The notes: generated by a model from the sequence alone, not told the origin. Shown: positions 24,085 through 34,534, counted from the stretch's first letter. The stretch is DNA of 54,543 bases from Pseudanabaena sp. Salubria-1 (GCA_023336205.1 JALQCR010000043.1:1-54543); one strand, 5' to 3'. Numbers and translations are program-made.

Positions 24085-25382
24085 CTTAGTGGTGCAGAAA
24101 ACTCATGGGAGTCTCAAGATGAGACAATGGTAATACGGGCAAATTCGATACGAAAATCTAACTTTTCGCGTTTAGCAATAGAAGCAGAGGCAGGAGGAGG
24201 ATTAGTTCTAGGCAAAATCTGCAAAATAGGAAGAGATTTTTGTTGGTAAAGAAGAGTGTGAAGCTGACGGAGACCGAGTTGCAGAAAACTCAAGCCGCGA
24301 TGATCGTGCCAATCAATCGCAGCCCTTTGCCCCAAACGCACCAACATTATGCCAAGAATTACAGCAATCAGGTTAGCCGTGGCAAGGAGCATAAATAAAC
24401 AGGTAAGAGCTTGAGCATCACGGAGATGAGAGCTAACAACATTAAAAGCCGCCGACTTATAGTCTTTAAAATGGGGTTCGATTCCACCAAAGCGTTTGCC
24501 ATAGAGAGCAAAAGTCTGTAATGAAGGGGGAATATCGCTAAGGACAGCCCATGAACCGTTAGCCATGTCTAGGTTAGCCGTCGCTAAATGACAATTAACA
24601 TCACCGAGTACGGTGACATCGGGAACTAGATAAGCTTGCTCTGCGGGAGGTATCAGTTGTTCAACACGCTTGGTTGTACCTGTTGGCAGAGTCACTAGCA
24701 GATCGCTCTTTGCGCGAATTGCCCAAGACCAGTGATTTTGCTGTAACCATCGGATTAATTCCCCATGTTCAAAACCTCGGTCGGCAAGCAAGGTCACCGT
24801 ACTTTGTGGCGGCAATAGAGAGCGTACTTGTTCTAAGACGGGACGATAATGTTCAAAGCCAACTGTAGCGCTGCCATGCTCTAGTACTACTTGAGCTAGA
24901 GTAATCGACCTCCCTCCCCAAATCAAGCATACTTCTATAAGACAGAATTTATCCCACAGCATACTTGTGTCTAAGGCTAGTTCCAACGATTCTCCTGCAA
25001 ATGCTTGGAGAAAGTGCTTCACCAATGGGTTATAGAATCTCTCGGCGATGATATGTGGATTATGCACAAAGTAGCTTAGTCTTTCCATCTGACTTCTGGC
25101 TTGGCACTCTCGATGGCTTAAATAGGGCAACCAATGACTCAGACTCGCACTTCCTGATTGCAATATCGCAGCTACAGACTCCGCAAATCCTTGGAGATGT
25201 CGCTTATCTTTTGGCTTGAGCCATTGACGCAATTGTTGTTGTAGCTGAAGATATAGGTGGGGCATGGATAAGATCTTTTGTTGAGGAACTTGAGTATCTC
25301 ATCTCTTGCCCCTTTTTGCCTCTTGTCTCATGATGAGATTCTATGCCTAGCAACGCTTTTCAGATTTTTCTGCACCACTAAG
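24085..25382. mobile_element. IS4-type insertion sequence
   Basis: 1298 bp with inverted ends CTTAGTGGTGCAGAAAA, flanked by a perfect 9-bp target duplication GTTAAGGCT (24076-24084 and 25383-25391). It splits the PAS domain of a GGDEF gene. Confidence 0.88.
24114..25265 (-). CDS. IS4-type transposase
   Basis: 383 residues. Possible DDE residues lie in LALDTSMLWDK, TLLADRGFEHGEL and the YGKRFGGIEPHFKDYKSA motif, which matches the Y-x2-R-E-K signature of IS4-like enzymes. Full length, with intact ends, so it may be active. Confidence 0.88.
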   Translation of the reverse strand: MPHLYLQLQQQLRQWLKPKDKRHLQGFAESVAAILQSGSASLSHWLPYLSHRECQARSQMERLSYFVHNPHIIAERFYNPLVKHFLQAFAGESLELALDTSMLWDKFCLIEVCLIWGGRSITLAQVVLEHGSATVGFEHYRPVLEQVRSLLPPQSTVTLLADRGFEHGELIRWLQQNHWSWAIRAKSDLLVTLPTGTTKRVEQLIPPAEQAYLVPDVTVLGDVNCHLATANLDMANGSWAVLSDIPPSLQTFALYGKRFGGIEPHFKDYKSAAFNVVSSHLRDAQALTCLFMLLATANLIAVILGIMLVRLGQRAAIDWHDHRGLSFLQLGLRQLHTLLYQQKSLPILQILPRTNPPPASASIAKREKLDFRIEFARITIVSS

Positions 25383-26489
25383 GTTAAGGCTTTAAGAAAC
25401 AATCAAGCAGTTTATGAGGAGGAACTGGGTATTATTTGCTCCGATGAAATTTTGCGATGGTTTAGTGTAAGCGCGAGTCCGATTCCGTTAGAGAATTATG
25501 GTGTGGTGCTAGTTCATGTCAATATTAGCGATCGCCAACTTTCTGAACAAGCAATGCGACTTAGCGAATCAAGATTCCAAACTTTTATAAATAATGCACC
25601 GACACCAATTGCAATCAAAGATTTGGAAGGAAAGTATTTATCAATCAATAGTGAATTTGCCTATTGGATGCAACTTGCTGCTGAAGATATTTTAGGAAAG
25701 CAGGACTACGAGCTTTTCCCTGCTGAAAATGTCAAAACTTCCCGTGCCAATGAATTACAAGTGATTTTTGAAGGGATTTCCGTTACCTTTGAAGATACCA
25801 TACCCTTGCCTGATGGTCTCCATACTTTTCTCATCACTAAGTTTCCACTTATGGATGACCGTAACAGCCCCTATGCGATCGTAGGAATTTATCTCGATAT
25901 TAGCGATCGCAAGCAATCAGAAATAGCTCTTGCAGAAATAGAAGCAAATCTTAGGAGCGCGAATCATGAACTCCAGAAATTAGTTAATCTTGATGGCTTA
26001 ACTCAAATCGCTAATCGTCGTTGTTTTGATGAAAAGATTGTTTATGAATGGCAAAGACTCTATCGTGAACGTCAACCATTGTCTTTGCTAATGTTTGATG
26101 TTGATTATTTCAAACTCTATAATGATCATTATGGTCATCAATTGGGAGATCAATGTCTTCTAATGATTGCACAAGCTGTAGATCAATTAGTGTGTCGTCC
26201 TGCGGATCTGACTGCTCGTTATGGCGGCGAAGAATTCATTGTGATTTTGCCAAATACTAATCTAGAAGGTGCGATCGCTGTTGGTAAAAATATTCATAGA
26301 GCGATCGCCAGTTTACAAATTCCCCACGAATATTCAGATGTTAGTGATATCGTTACAGTCAGTATGGGCATAGCTTCTGACATTCCTAAACTAGATCGAT
26401 CTCCCTATGTGCTAATCAATCAAGCCGATCAAGCACTCTATTATGCGAAGCAACAAGGACGTAATCGGTCAGTGATATTTACAGATTAG
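25383..26489 (+). pseudogene. PAS-GGDEF diguanylate cyclase, 3' segment
   Basis: The rest of the PAS domain (EEELGIICSDEILRWFSVS), a second PAS (FQTFINNAPTPIAIKDLEGK) and a GGDEF domain with RYGGEEF at the active site and DVDYFKLYNDHYGHQLGD, so the cyclase chemistry (two GTP to c-di-GMP) looks intact. In the present allele it lacks its own promoter and start; a start inside the element (TTG or ATG near 25278) could express it without the membrane anchor. Confidence 0.85.
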
Positions 26490-26496
26490 CTATATT

Positions 26497-26587
26497 AATT
26501 AAATGTAGGATGCGTTAGTGCAACGTAACACATCAATTAAGCCCCAATGATTGGTTACGCGATCGCTAACCCATCCTACGTTTAATT
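26497..26587. repeat. Intergenic inverted repeat
   Basis: AATGTAGGATGCGTTAG near 26502-26518 faces a near complement CTAACCCATCCTACG ending at 26580. It is a palindrome of the common TAGGATGCGTTA type. Confidence 0.7.
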
Positions 26588-26646
26588 CCAACAACTTACT
26601 TATCTCCCAAATAATGCAAAAATAGTAATGGTTTCCAACGTCCTCC

Positions 26647-26910
26647 ATGATTATTGACCGTAACCACTTTCGTTCACGTAGTATCCCACTGCAATGGCTG
26701 TTATTATTGGCGTTCGTGGTACAGGTTTTTGGTGCAGTTGGGCTAGTTGCCTATTTATCTTATCGAAGTGGGCAGGATTCCGCGAATAAGCTCGCGCTTA
26801 GACTCCAGACAGAAATAAGTACCCGCGTTACAGAAAAGACTACAACTTATCTGCAAGTCATTGACCAAGTTAATAAAAACAACATCAGCGACCTCCGTCG
26901 AAGCCTGTGG
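26647..26910 (+). pseudogene. Hybrid histidine kinase, segment 1 (TM and start of Cache domain)
   Basis: 88 codons: an N-terminal membrane helix (LQWLLLLAFVVQVFGAVGLV) and the first part of a periplasmic sensor. Interrupted after SLW by an IS1 element. Segments 1-4, after removal of the three elements, add to exactly 1216 codons in one frame. Confidence 0.85.
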
Positions 26911-27728
26911 GGTAGTCCTAAAAAGGAAAGGACGCACACGGAGGTAAAGAATCGTTGTAATGATGAATAAAATTCCAAATGGCTCCAATGTGATTTTCCA
27001 ATTTCTTAGAAAAAGATAAGGTCTTTCTAACTAGTCTTGATACTCGTTGACGTAACGTACAGTTGAATCTCTCAATATAGTTGGTCTTTCCCGTTTCTTT
27101 CCCGACAGCCCTATGACGTTTGCTGGGCAGGACAACTGGATAAGACGAATAGAAGTCAGTATAAATAACCGCACATTGGCGATAGACGCTAGGCAACGAT
27201 TCCCATAACTTCTGAGCTGATTCACCAGTGCGATCGCCTATATAACAACCGACAATTTCACGAGTCTCGGCATCAATGGCAAGCCATACCCACTGTTTAT
27301 TGCCTTTGTCGTCCACAAAAGACCACAATTCATCCATCTGTATGGTCAAACGGCGTTTTGGTTTTGGTTCTACCTCCACCTGCTGAGGAACGTTTTCATA
27401 TTTATGATTGACGTAACTTTGCAACCATCTCTCTGACACCTTGAGGACTCTGGCAATTCCAGCTAGTGGGATTTTTTCTAGTAGTAGTTTCTCAAGAAGG
27501 TCATAAGTGTCTTGGGTACGCTCTGAAACTCTCTGCCACTGTGGATTTTCTACAAATTGACGACCACAGTCCCGACATTTATAATTTTGTTTTCCATGTC
27601 GTGTACTGCCGTTTTTTACAACGGATACGGACTGGCAGGATGGACAGGATGGCCTTGCTTCTGACATTACTTTACTTTGTATCAACTATCTGGATATTTT
27701 CCTACATCCTTTCCTTTTTAGGACTACC
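26911..27728. mobile_element. IS1-family insertion sequence
   Basis: 818 bp with perfect inverted ends GGTAGTCCTAAAAAGGAAAG, flanked by the 8-bp duplication GCCTGTGG (26903-26910 and 27729-27736). A single-frame transposase is inside. Confidence 0.9.
26918..27667 (-). CDS. IS1-family transposase
   Basis: About 249 residues from MSEARPSC. An N-terminal zinc finger (CPSCQSVSVVKNG, CRDCGRQF) is followed by a helix-turn-helix and a DDE core (QMDELWSFV, YTDFYSSYP, ERFNCTLRQRVSRLVRKT). InsA-like and InsB-like parts are in one continuous frame, unlike IS1 of enterobacteria where frameshifting is needed. A decayed relative is at 9837-9941. Confidence 0.9.
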   Translation of the reverse strand: MSEARPSCPSCQSVSVVKNGSTRHGKQNYKCRDCGRQFVENPQWQRVSERTQDTYDLLEKLLLEKIPLAGIARVLKVSERWLQSYVNHKYENVPQQVEVEPKPKRRLTIQMDELWSFVDDKGNKQWVWLAIDAETREIVGCYIGDRTGESAQKLWESLPSVYRQCAVIYTDFYSSYPVVLPSKRHRAVGKETGKTNYIERFNCTLRQRVSRLVRKTLSFSKKLENHIGAIWNFIHHYNDSLPPCASFPF

Positions 27729-28642
27729 GCCTGTGGAGCTTTGATGACTTCTCTAGCCAAGAGCGGCAGGCTTGGCAACAGATGCAGCTTAATTCCTTAT
27801 CGCCAATTACAATTATTGGATTTGGAACTCCTACAGGAGGGCATCGAGCAGTCGAATTACTGAAAGATGGCACATTTAGTATTCGGACTGCACCCAATGG
27901 CGGTGGCAAGTATAAAACCTTTACCACTAATCCTGATGGCTCTCCAGCTCAAGTTACAGAAACATCAGTCAACTTTGATTCCCGTCAGCGTCCTTGGTTT
28001 AAAGCTGCTGTGAAGTCTCAGAGAGCTGCTTGGACAAATGTATACCCTCATATCTATACAGGAGAACTATTAGTTGCCCTAGCTGAGCCAGTCTATGTTC
28101 CCAAGAATGGAAATTTTTTGGGTGTGACCTATGGAATTCGTAGCCTTGAAGAAATAAGTCGTTTTCTCCGAGCCATTGATATTAAGACAGGGACAGTCTT
28201 TATCATGGAGCGCGATCAAACATTGGTGGCAACTTCATCAATAACCCAGAAGCCATACCAGCTATTGCAAAATGAGAAGGAGCAGAAATTATTAAAAGCT
28301 ACTGACAGCCAAAATCTGCAAATTAGCGGTGCGGCGAAATACTTACGAAATCGCAGTGGCAGCTCAGAAAATATTCGTCAAGCAGAACAATTTGAATTTG
28401 AGATTAATGGCGATCGTCAGAGCGTTCAAGTAACGCCGATCAGCGATCTCAATGGGCTGAATTGGACAATTGTCGTTGTCATCCCTGAGTCAGAATTTAT
28501 GGCAGCTATCCACGCTAATAAAGTCTGGACTATTCTGTTAATTGGAATAACTTTACTTGTCGCGACAGGGATTAGCATCATCACAACCCGTTGGATTACC
28601 AAGCCGATTTTGCGATTAAGTCAAGCGAGCAAAGCGATCGCA
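27729..28642 (+). pseudogene. Hybrid histidine kinase, segment 2 (Cache domain, TM2, HAMP start)
   Basis: The reading resumes as SFDDFSSQERQAW and gives the bulk of a double-Cache sensor (DSRQRPWFKAAVKSQRAAW is typical), the second membrane helix (VWTILLIGITLLVATGISII) and the start of HAMP (TRWITKPILRLSQASKAIA). It is then cut by an ISAs1-type element. Confidence 0.85.
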
Positions 28643-29920
28643 TAGGGCAACCGCACACGTTCATGAATAAACAACGAAACAAAGAAGGCAAAGTAAAATG
28701 ACCAATATAAATTAAAAGTAAAAAAGTGACATGTCTTCTACAATCAGCCCAGTCGCATTAATTGAGACACATTTTGGCAACTTGCGAGACCCCAGAGCAG
28801 CACATAGTATCGAACATAAGCTATTAGACATATTGGTAATCAGCATATGTGGAACAATAAGCGGAGCAAATGATTTTACAGCAATAGCAGAATATGGAAA
28901 ATCAAAGGAAAAATGGTTAAAGACATTTTTAGAATTAGAAAATGGAATACCATCAGCAGATACATTTGAGAGAATATTTGCTCGACTGAACCCATCAGAA
29001 TTGCAAAAATGTTTTATAGGATGGATGGAAGCAGTCCATAAAACAACAGACGGAGAATTGATTAATATTGATGGCAAAACGTTGAGAGGAGCAAAGGAAG
29101 CAGGCAACTCCCGTAGCCTAATTCATATGGTGAGTGTTTGGTCGGCAACGCAGCATTTGGTTCTGGGACAGAAAAAAGTTAGTGAGAAATCAAATGAAAT
29201 AACCGCTATCCCACCATTGCTGGAAATGTTGGCAATTCGAGGTTGTTTGGTCAGCATAGACGCAATGGGATGTCAGACCGAAATCGCCAAAACAATCATT
29301 GAACAAGGTGCAGATTATGTATTAGCGCTAAAAGGAAATCAAGGTAATCTCCATGATGATGTAAGTCAATTATTCACATCTGCTCGCTCGCAAAAATTCC
29401 ATAATATCGAACATCAATTCCATTCAACAGTAGAAAAAGGACATGGGCGCATTGAGAAGAGATCCTATTGGACTATGGGTAATACAGAATTTCTCATTGG
29501 CGCAGAGAAATGGACAGGGTTAAAAAGTATTGGCATGGTTGAATCAGAACGTAGTGTCAATGGCGTAGTTTCTATCCAACAGCGATATTATATTCTGAGT
29601 ATTGAGAGTGATGTTCACAGGTTCTCTCAATCTGTTAGAAGTCATTGGAGTATTGAAAATCAACTGCATTGGATTCTTGATGTTGGGTTTGATGAAGATG
29701 CTTCTCAATCTTGTCGAGGCTATACTGCTGAAAACTTAGCTGTTATTCGTCATGTTGGCTTAAATTTACTTTCCCGTGACAAAAAAACTAAGGTCGGAGT
29801 CAAGACTAAACGACTTAAAGCTGGATGGGATGACAACTATCTCAAGCTTATACTTAACGCCTTAAACATAGTCTCACCTTAGTCTTCATTATTTATTCAT
29901 GAACGTGTGCGGTTGCCCTA
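28643..29920. mobile_element. ISAs1-family insertion sequence
   Basis: 1278 bp with long inverted ends TAGGGCAACCGCACACGTTC, flanked by a perfect 10-bp duplication AGCGATCGCA (28633-28642 and 29921-29930). The target contains a complete HIP1 octamer. Confidence 0.9.
28731..29882 (+). CDS. ISAs1-family transposase
   Basis: 383 residues. The N-terminal DDE-associated part (HFGNLRDPRAAHSIEHKLLD) and the core (INIDGKTLRGAKEAG, VSIDAMGCQTEIAK, LALKGNQGNLHDDV, and the late Glu in HWSIENQLHWILDV) are diagnostic. Full length and flanked by intact ends. Confidence 0.92.
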   Translation: MSSTISPVALIETHFGNLRDPRAAHSIEHKLLDILVISICGTISGANDFTAIAEYGKSKEKWLKTFLELENGIPSADTFERIFARLNPSELQKCFIGWMEAVHKTTDGELINIDGKTLRGAKEAGNSRSLIHMVSVWSATQHLVLGQKKVSEKSNEITAIPPLLEMLAIRGCLVSIDAMGCQTEIAKTIIEQGADYVLALKGNQGNLHDDVSQLFTSARSQKFHNIEHQFHSTVEKGHGRIEKRSYWTMGNTEFLIGAEKWTGLKSIGMVESERSVNGVVSIQQRYYILSIESDVHRFSQSVRSHWSIENQLHWILDVGFDEDASQSCRGYTAENLAVIRHVGLNLLSRDKKTKVGVKTKRLKAGWDDNYLKLILNALNIVSP

Positions 29921-31364
29921 AGCGATCGCAAGAGGAGAGGAGCAAGAGCCTTTACAAGAGAATAGCCTGATCGCTGAGTTACATGGGTTAGCACAGTCTT
30001 TCAATCAAATGTCTGAACAGTTGCAAGCATCTTGGGATATTAAGATTTCCGAGGCTGCTCTTCGTAAATCAGATGCACAATATCACTCAATGCTAGAGTC
30101 GATTCCTGTTGGGATCTTTCGGAATAACATACAAGGCAAATGTGTTTATGCAAATCAGAAGAGCTTGGAGATTACGGGATTATCTCTGGAAGAATTTTAC
30201 AGTGAAGAATGGATTAACTATATACATCCAGAAGATCGAGACAGAGTCTTAGCCAACTGGACAGCCTATATCGAACAAGTAAAAGTTCAACCCAATATCA
30301 TCTATGAATCAGAATGTCGGCGACTGCATCCAGATGGTTCTATCATTTGGGTATCCGTTCAATCTGGAGTGGAACGAAATCAACATGGGGAAATCGTCAG
30401 CTATCTAAGTACAATCACTGATATTAGCGATCGCAAACAAACAGAAATAAATCTAAAGAGAACTTTTAATGAATTAAACTACCACATCGAGAACTCACCT
30501 TTAGCAACGATCCGATGGGATCGAGAATTTCGATTAATCTACTGGTCAAAGCAAGCCGAAGAAATATTTGGCTGGAGTGCCGAAGAAGTATTAGGTAAAT
30601 ATCTGTATGAGTGGCAGTTTATCTTTGAGGAAGATCTTGAATACGTTGTTCAGGATACAGCAAAAATGCTGGATGGAGCTTGCAGTATCATCTGCCAAAA
30701 CCGTAACTACCACAAAAATGGCTCTATCATTTATTGCCAATGGTATAACTCAACATTAGTCGATGAGTCTGGCAATTTGATATCGACGCTTTCTCTTGCT
30801 CATAATATTACCGATCGCAAACAAGTAGAAATCGCTCTAAAGCAAAGTGAGCAGGCTAATAGGGCTGTTCTCAGTGCCATTCCAGACTTGCTATTAAGAG
30901 TTAGACGCGATGGTTCCTGCTTGGAATTTATCCCACCATTGATCGATCACAACGGTACATATTTACCAGTGATAAAACACCTTTCGGAAGTCCTACCGCC
31001 AGACTTGTTAAATTTGCAGTTGCAACGGATTGCTCAAGCACTAGCAACAGGGGAATTACAAGTATGGGAACATCAAATCATCAAAAACGATCAAATTTGT
31101 TGCAAAGAAATAAGAGTTTTCCCCTGTGGTTTAGATGAGTGCTTAGTAATTGTCAGAGATATTTCCGATCGTAAACAAACGGAACTTGCCTTAATCGAAG
31201 CTAGGGCAAAAGCCGAAGCTGCGACTAAAGCTAAAGGTGAATTTCTCGCAAGTATGAGTCATGAGATCCGCACACCAATGAATGGAGTAATTGGGATGAC
31301 CCAGATCTTAGAAATGACAGAACTTACAACCGATCAAAAAGAATTTGTCAAAACGATTAAAGAA
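29921..31364 (+). pseudogene. Hybrid histidine kinase, segment 3 (HAMP end, PAS domains, HisKA)
   Basis: Continues the HAMP linker (RGEEQEPLQENS), then at least two clear PAS domains (YHSMLESIPVGIFRNNIQGK; YHIENSPLATIRWDREF), a third PAS-like region, and HisKA with the phosphoacceptor His in SMSHEIRTPMNGVIGM. Interrupted after KTIKE by the third element. An internal ATG at 30009 could start a soluble fragment. Confidence 0.85.
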
Positions 31365-32889
31365 CTTTAGTTTGGACTAATGGGCAGGTATGAGAGAGGA
31401 ACCAAAAGACACGAGAAAATTGAGCAGGAGCTTGCAATAGCAAAATCCAGCTCAAAATTGAGAAGAGAAGCAGAACCTAAATGGCAATTGGATGGGTTGG
31501 CGCAGGAGTCTTTTCAGTTTTCTTTCTTTTTGAGGCGTGTTTTTTAACAGTCGGATAGCGAATACGAGGAGGAAGGCGATCGCCTAAGGAGCGTCCGGGC
31601 GATTTACCGCGTAGTTTAGGAGGGATTGCAGGAGTACCAATCGCGGCAATAATTACCGCAAATGATTGAGCGACACGACCAGGAGCAAGATTATCCTGAG
31701 GAGACTGCCAAGGTAAAGGAGCATCAACACAATCGAGACGAGCGAACCAAAGTTGCCAAGTCATTAAAGGCATCAAAGCACTCCAACGCTCAGCCGCCTG
31801 AGTAGAGGTAATCTGGGGCAGAGTCCAATGTAACCGTTGCTTGGCAAAACGATACCAATGCTCTATGGCAAAGCGACGCAAGTATTTTAACCAAAGAGTT
31901 TCCAAAGCAGGCATAGTTTTACCCAACCAAGCCAACCACATGGGCTGAAACTTACGGTTGCGCCCCAAGGGTTCAATCACCTCAATTCTAAAAATCTGCA
32001 TCGGTCTTTCTGGAGAAGTACGGAAATGAAAGTCACGCCAATAAGTTACCCGTACCCGACCTATTTTTGGGTCTGTAATTTCTATAGTGGTGGCTGCCCC
32101 AGCCCAAGTTTCTGGGGCATTCAGTTTGAATTTATGCCCATGTTTACAAGGTGCACCACGACCGCTATAGGCAGACGGAACTCCCCAAACACAGCGATTA
32201 GATGCCAAACGTAGTAATAAATCCGCCTCAATATTCGCTGTTGCTTTCACAAAACTTGCATTCCCATATCCTCGGTCATAGACAGCTAGGGGGCGTACGC
32301 TTAACTGCTTTGTGACTTGTTTGAGTTGGAAGGCAGCTTTACTCACAGGAGTCTCGAAACTGGTGATCCGCTCATGTTTTATCGGTAGCGCCCAACTCCC
32401 ACTTGCTTCGGGAATCCACGCCAACGTGCTGTAGCTTTGTCCTACGCCGATACTTTCGTCTTTGCCATGATGGAATCCTCTTTCCTTCAGCGTTTCCGCA
32501 TCTGGTCGCAACCACACGCTATTATCTCCAGCCAGACAAGGTTGCTCTTCGGTTGGGATCTCTTGCACCATTAGTTTCATCAACTTTCCTCTTGCTGGTC
32601 GGCTATCGCGCAGTCCCTCATAAATACTTGACCATTTTCGCCGAAATAATGGATTCATTGACAGACTCACATACGAGCTAATGCTCGGACTTGTCAGGAC
32701 GGCATCCATTAATTCAAATACTGCATCTTTTCCTGTTCCTAGGTATTCATATATCGACTTGCGAAATTCTTGTAATTTTTGGAAAATCATAGTAGTCAAT
32801 GTCAATTTGGTTTATTGATCATTGCTCTTTTGGCAGTTTGTGACATTCACTTCCTGCCTTTCTTTTCTTCTTTTTAGTCTAAAGTCCAG
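31365..32889. mobile_element. Insertion sequence with large DDE transposase (IS701/ISNCY-like)
   Basis: 1525 bp. The ends CTTTAGTTTGGACTAA and CTGGACTTTAGACTAA (as read inward) match at 12 of 16 positions, and a 7-bp target duplication TAAAGAA occurs at 31358-31364 and 32890-32896. The boundaries are supported independently by restoration of KTIKESGQSLLTIIND across the site. Confidence 0.75.
31477..32805 (-). CDS. DDE transposase (442 aa)
   Basis: 442 residues. The first Asp is in CLAGDNSVWLRP, the second in LAVYDRGYGNASFV and the Glu in RRFAIEHWYRFAKQRLHW, with a basic C-terminal tail (KKHASKRKKTEKT). This layout is known from cyanobacterial and actinobacterial DDE_5-type transposases; the exact IS family is not certain. 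Confidence 0.85.
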   Translation of the reverse strand: MTLTTMIFQKLQEFRKSIYEYLGTGKDAVFELMDAVLTSPSISSYVSLSMNPLFRRKWSSIYEGLRDSRPARGKLMKLMVQEIPTEEQPCLAGDNSVWLRPDAETLKERGFHHGKDESIGVGQSYSTLAWIPEASGSWALPIKHERITSFETPVSKAAFQLKQVTKQLSVRPLAVYDRGYGNASFVKATANIEADLLLRLASNRCVWGVPSAYSGRGAPCKHGHKFKLNAPETWAGAATTIEITDPKIGRVRVTYWRDFHFRTSPERPMQIFRIEVIEPLGRNRKFQPMWLAWLGKTMPALETLWLKYLRRFAIEHWYRFAKQRLHWTLPQITSTQAAERWSALMPLMTWQLWFARLDCVDAPLPWQSPQDNLAPGRVAQSFAVIIAAIGTPAIPPKLRGKSPGRSLGDRLPPRIRYPTVKKHASKRKKTEKTPAPTHPIAI

Positions 32890-33940
32890 TAAAGAAAGTG
32901 GTCAATCTCTTTTGACGATTATCAATGACATTCTCGACTTCTCAAAGATTGAATCGGGGATGCTAGAGATAGAATCAAAAGATTTTAATCTAGAGGAGTT
33001 GGTCAGAGGAGTTTGTAGACTCCTAGAAAATCAAGCGTTTAACAAACAAATTGATCTTAAATATGCGATCGCACCTAACATTCCTAAAACTGTGATTGGC
33101 GATTTTGCCCGTTTGCGTCAAATTCTTCTAAATCTGGTGGGTAATGCCATTAAATTCACTCAGAATGGTCATGTTTCAATTTCAGTTAGCGGGCAAGAAA
33201 TAAATAAAAAATATGAGCTAACATTTGCGATCGTTGATACAGGTATTGGGATTCAAAGCGATCGCCTTGACCGCTTATTTCAAGCTTTCACCCAAGCCGA
33301 CAACTCTATCAGCCGTGAATATGGAGGTACTGGACTAGGTTTAGCAATCAGCAAACGTCTCGTAAACTTGATGGAAGGTACAATTTGGGTAGAGAGTCTC
33401 GGTCAAGTCGGTGGCAGCCCTCCCATAAATTGGAAACCACAATCTTATAATCCTTTAGAAACTCAAGGCTCAGCATTCTATTTTACGATCACTCTATTAA
33501 TTAACCAGATGATTAATCAACCACAAACAGTTTTAGCTAAGGAGATTACGATCGATGAAAAATTTGCCGAGAAATTCCCCTTGCGAATTCTGCTAGTAGA
33601 AGACAATCGTGTAAATCAAATGGTGGCCAAATTAATGCTCAAACGTCTAGGCTATCAAATTAGTGCGATCGCTAATAATGGATTAGAGGCTGTGCAAGCA
33701 GTACAAAACGATAGCTACGATTTGATATTGATGGATGTCCAAATGCCAAAGATGGATGGTTTGGCTGCCACAAAGATGATTCGACAAGGTTTAAAAAGTC
33801 CTGTACGGATTGTGGCTATGACTGCCGATGCCATGCCTGAAGATCGTCAAGCTTGCTTAGATGCAGGTATGAATGATTTTATTAGTAAACCAATTAGTAT
33901 CCAAGACCTCATATCCATAGTCTCAGTTACTAAGGAATGA
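32890..33940 (+). pseudogene. Hybrid histidine kinase, segment 4 (HATPase and receiver)
   Basis: Resumes with ESGQSLLTIINDILDFSK, then HATPase_c with N box (LVGNAIKFTQ), G1 (DTGIGI) and G2 (GGTGLGLAISKRL), and a C-terminal receiver domain (LLVEDNRVNQMVAKLML, phosphoacceptor Asp in LILMDVQMPKMDG, Lys in FISKPIS). The catalytic parts look intact, so the loss is recent or incomplete. A strong hairpin terminator follows. Confidence 0.87.
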
Positions 33941-33950
33941 GAATTAATTA

Positions 33951-34002
33951 AAACCAAAATTTGTTGGGGAGGGCTTTGCCCTCCCCAACAAATTTTGATT
34001 TT
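33951..34002 (+). terminator. Hairpin terminator after the kinase gene
   Basis: AAATTTGTTGGGGAGGGC with its exact complement and a short TTT-type loop, ending in a T-rich run. Confidence 0.8.
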
Positions 34003-34038
34003 AATTGCACAAGTTAATTAATTTTCATCCCTTAGTAA

Positions 34039-34335
34039 ATGCTGTTTATGACTATTTTGATAATTCGTGGAAATATATTGGGGCTGATCATGTTTGTCGC
34101 AGTTAGTCCCATTGCTTTAATAGGTGGATTCCTCCTCAAACTACCTGATCCCATTACTATGTCTTGTGTCGGTGGCGCTTTGGTCGCCATAGATTTACTA
34201 GTACGCTTACGCTCTCGCTCGTCAAAGGGCTGGCTTATCCAAAGAGAATTTGGAGGCACACTTTTCTTTCTGCCTGTCTGGGCTTTTGGAATAGTTGTTT
34301 TTGGTGTCAATATGGCAAAGGCATTGCTCAAGTAA
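34039..34335 (+). CDS. Hypothetical small membrane protein
   Basis: 98 residues with three hydrophobic segments (ILGLIMFVAVSPIALIGGF, MSCVGGALVAIDLLV, LFFLPVWAFGIVVFGVNM). The central loop is basic (RLRSRSSKGW). The family is not recognised. The opposite strand also has an open frame, but the membrane-protein pattern and codon choice favour this one. Confidence 0.6.
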   Translation: MLFMTILIIRGNILGLIMFVAVSPIALIGGFLLKLPDPITMSCVGGALVAIDLLVRLRSRSSKGWLIQREFGGTLFFLPVWAFGIVVFGVNMAKALLK

Positions 34336-34337
34336 TT

Positions 34338-34405
34338 ACCTGTGCAGAAGAACTTACCAAACCCGTAAGGTTTCGCCCCGCAGAGGCGAAACCTTACGGG
34401 TTTGC
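34338..34405. repeat. Interspersed palindromic repeat, CCGTAAGG family
   Basis: AAACCCGTAAGGTTTCGCC (34359-34377) and complement (34385-34403), preceded by ACCTGTGCAGAA. Relatives occur at 18777-18840, 42828-42895 and 43644-43712. Confidence 0.75.
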
Positions 34406-34534
34406 GTGTCTACTTAGTTAGCGACATGGGTAGATTAAATTGCGATCGCAGACAGCCTCTATAAGTATTGTTCGGAGTCATTGGTGACTGTAATGACTTC
34501 ATTGGTGATGGCATTCAAGGCGGCTAGGACATTA

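Noticed and set aside
26647..33940. Programmed DNA rearrangement of the kinase gene (excision-type elements as in heterocyst differentiation)
   Set aside because: The inserts are ordinary IS elements with their own transposases and target duplications, and no site-specific excisase is present.
34032..34331. Minus-strand 99-codon frame opposite the small membrane protein
   Set aside because: It is an antisense shadow; the plus-strand product has the coherent hydrophobic pattern.
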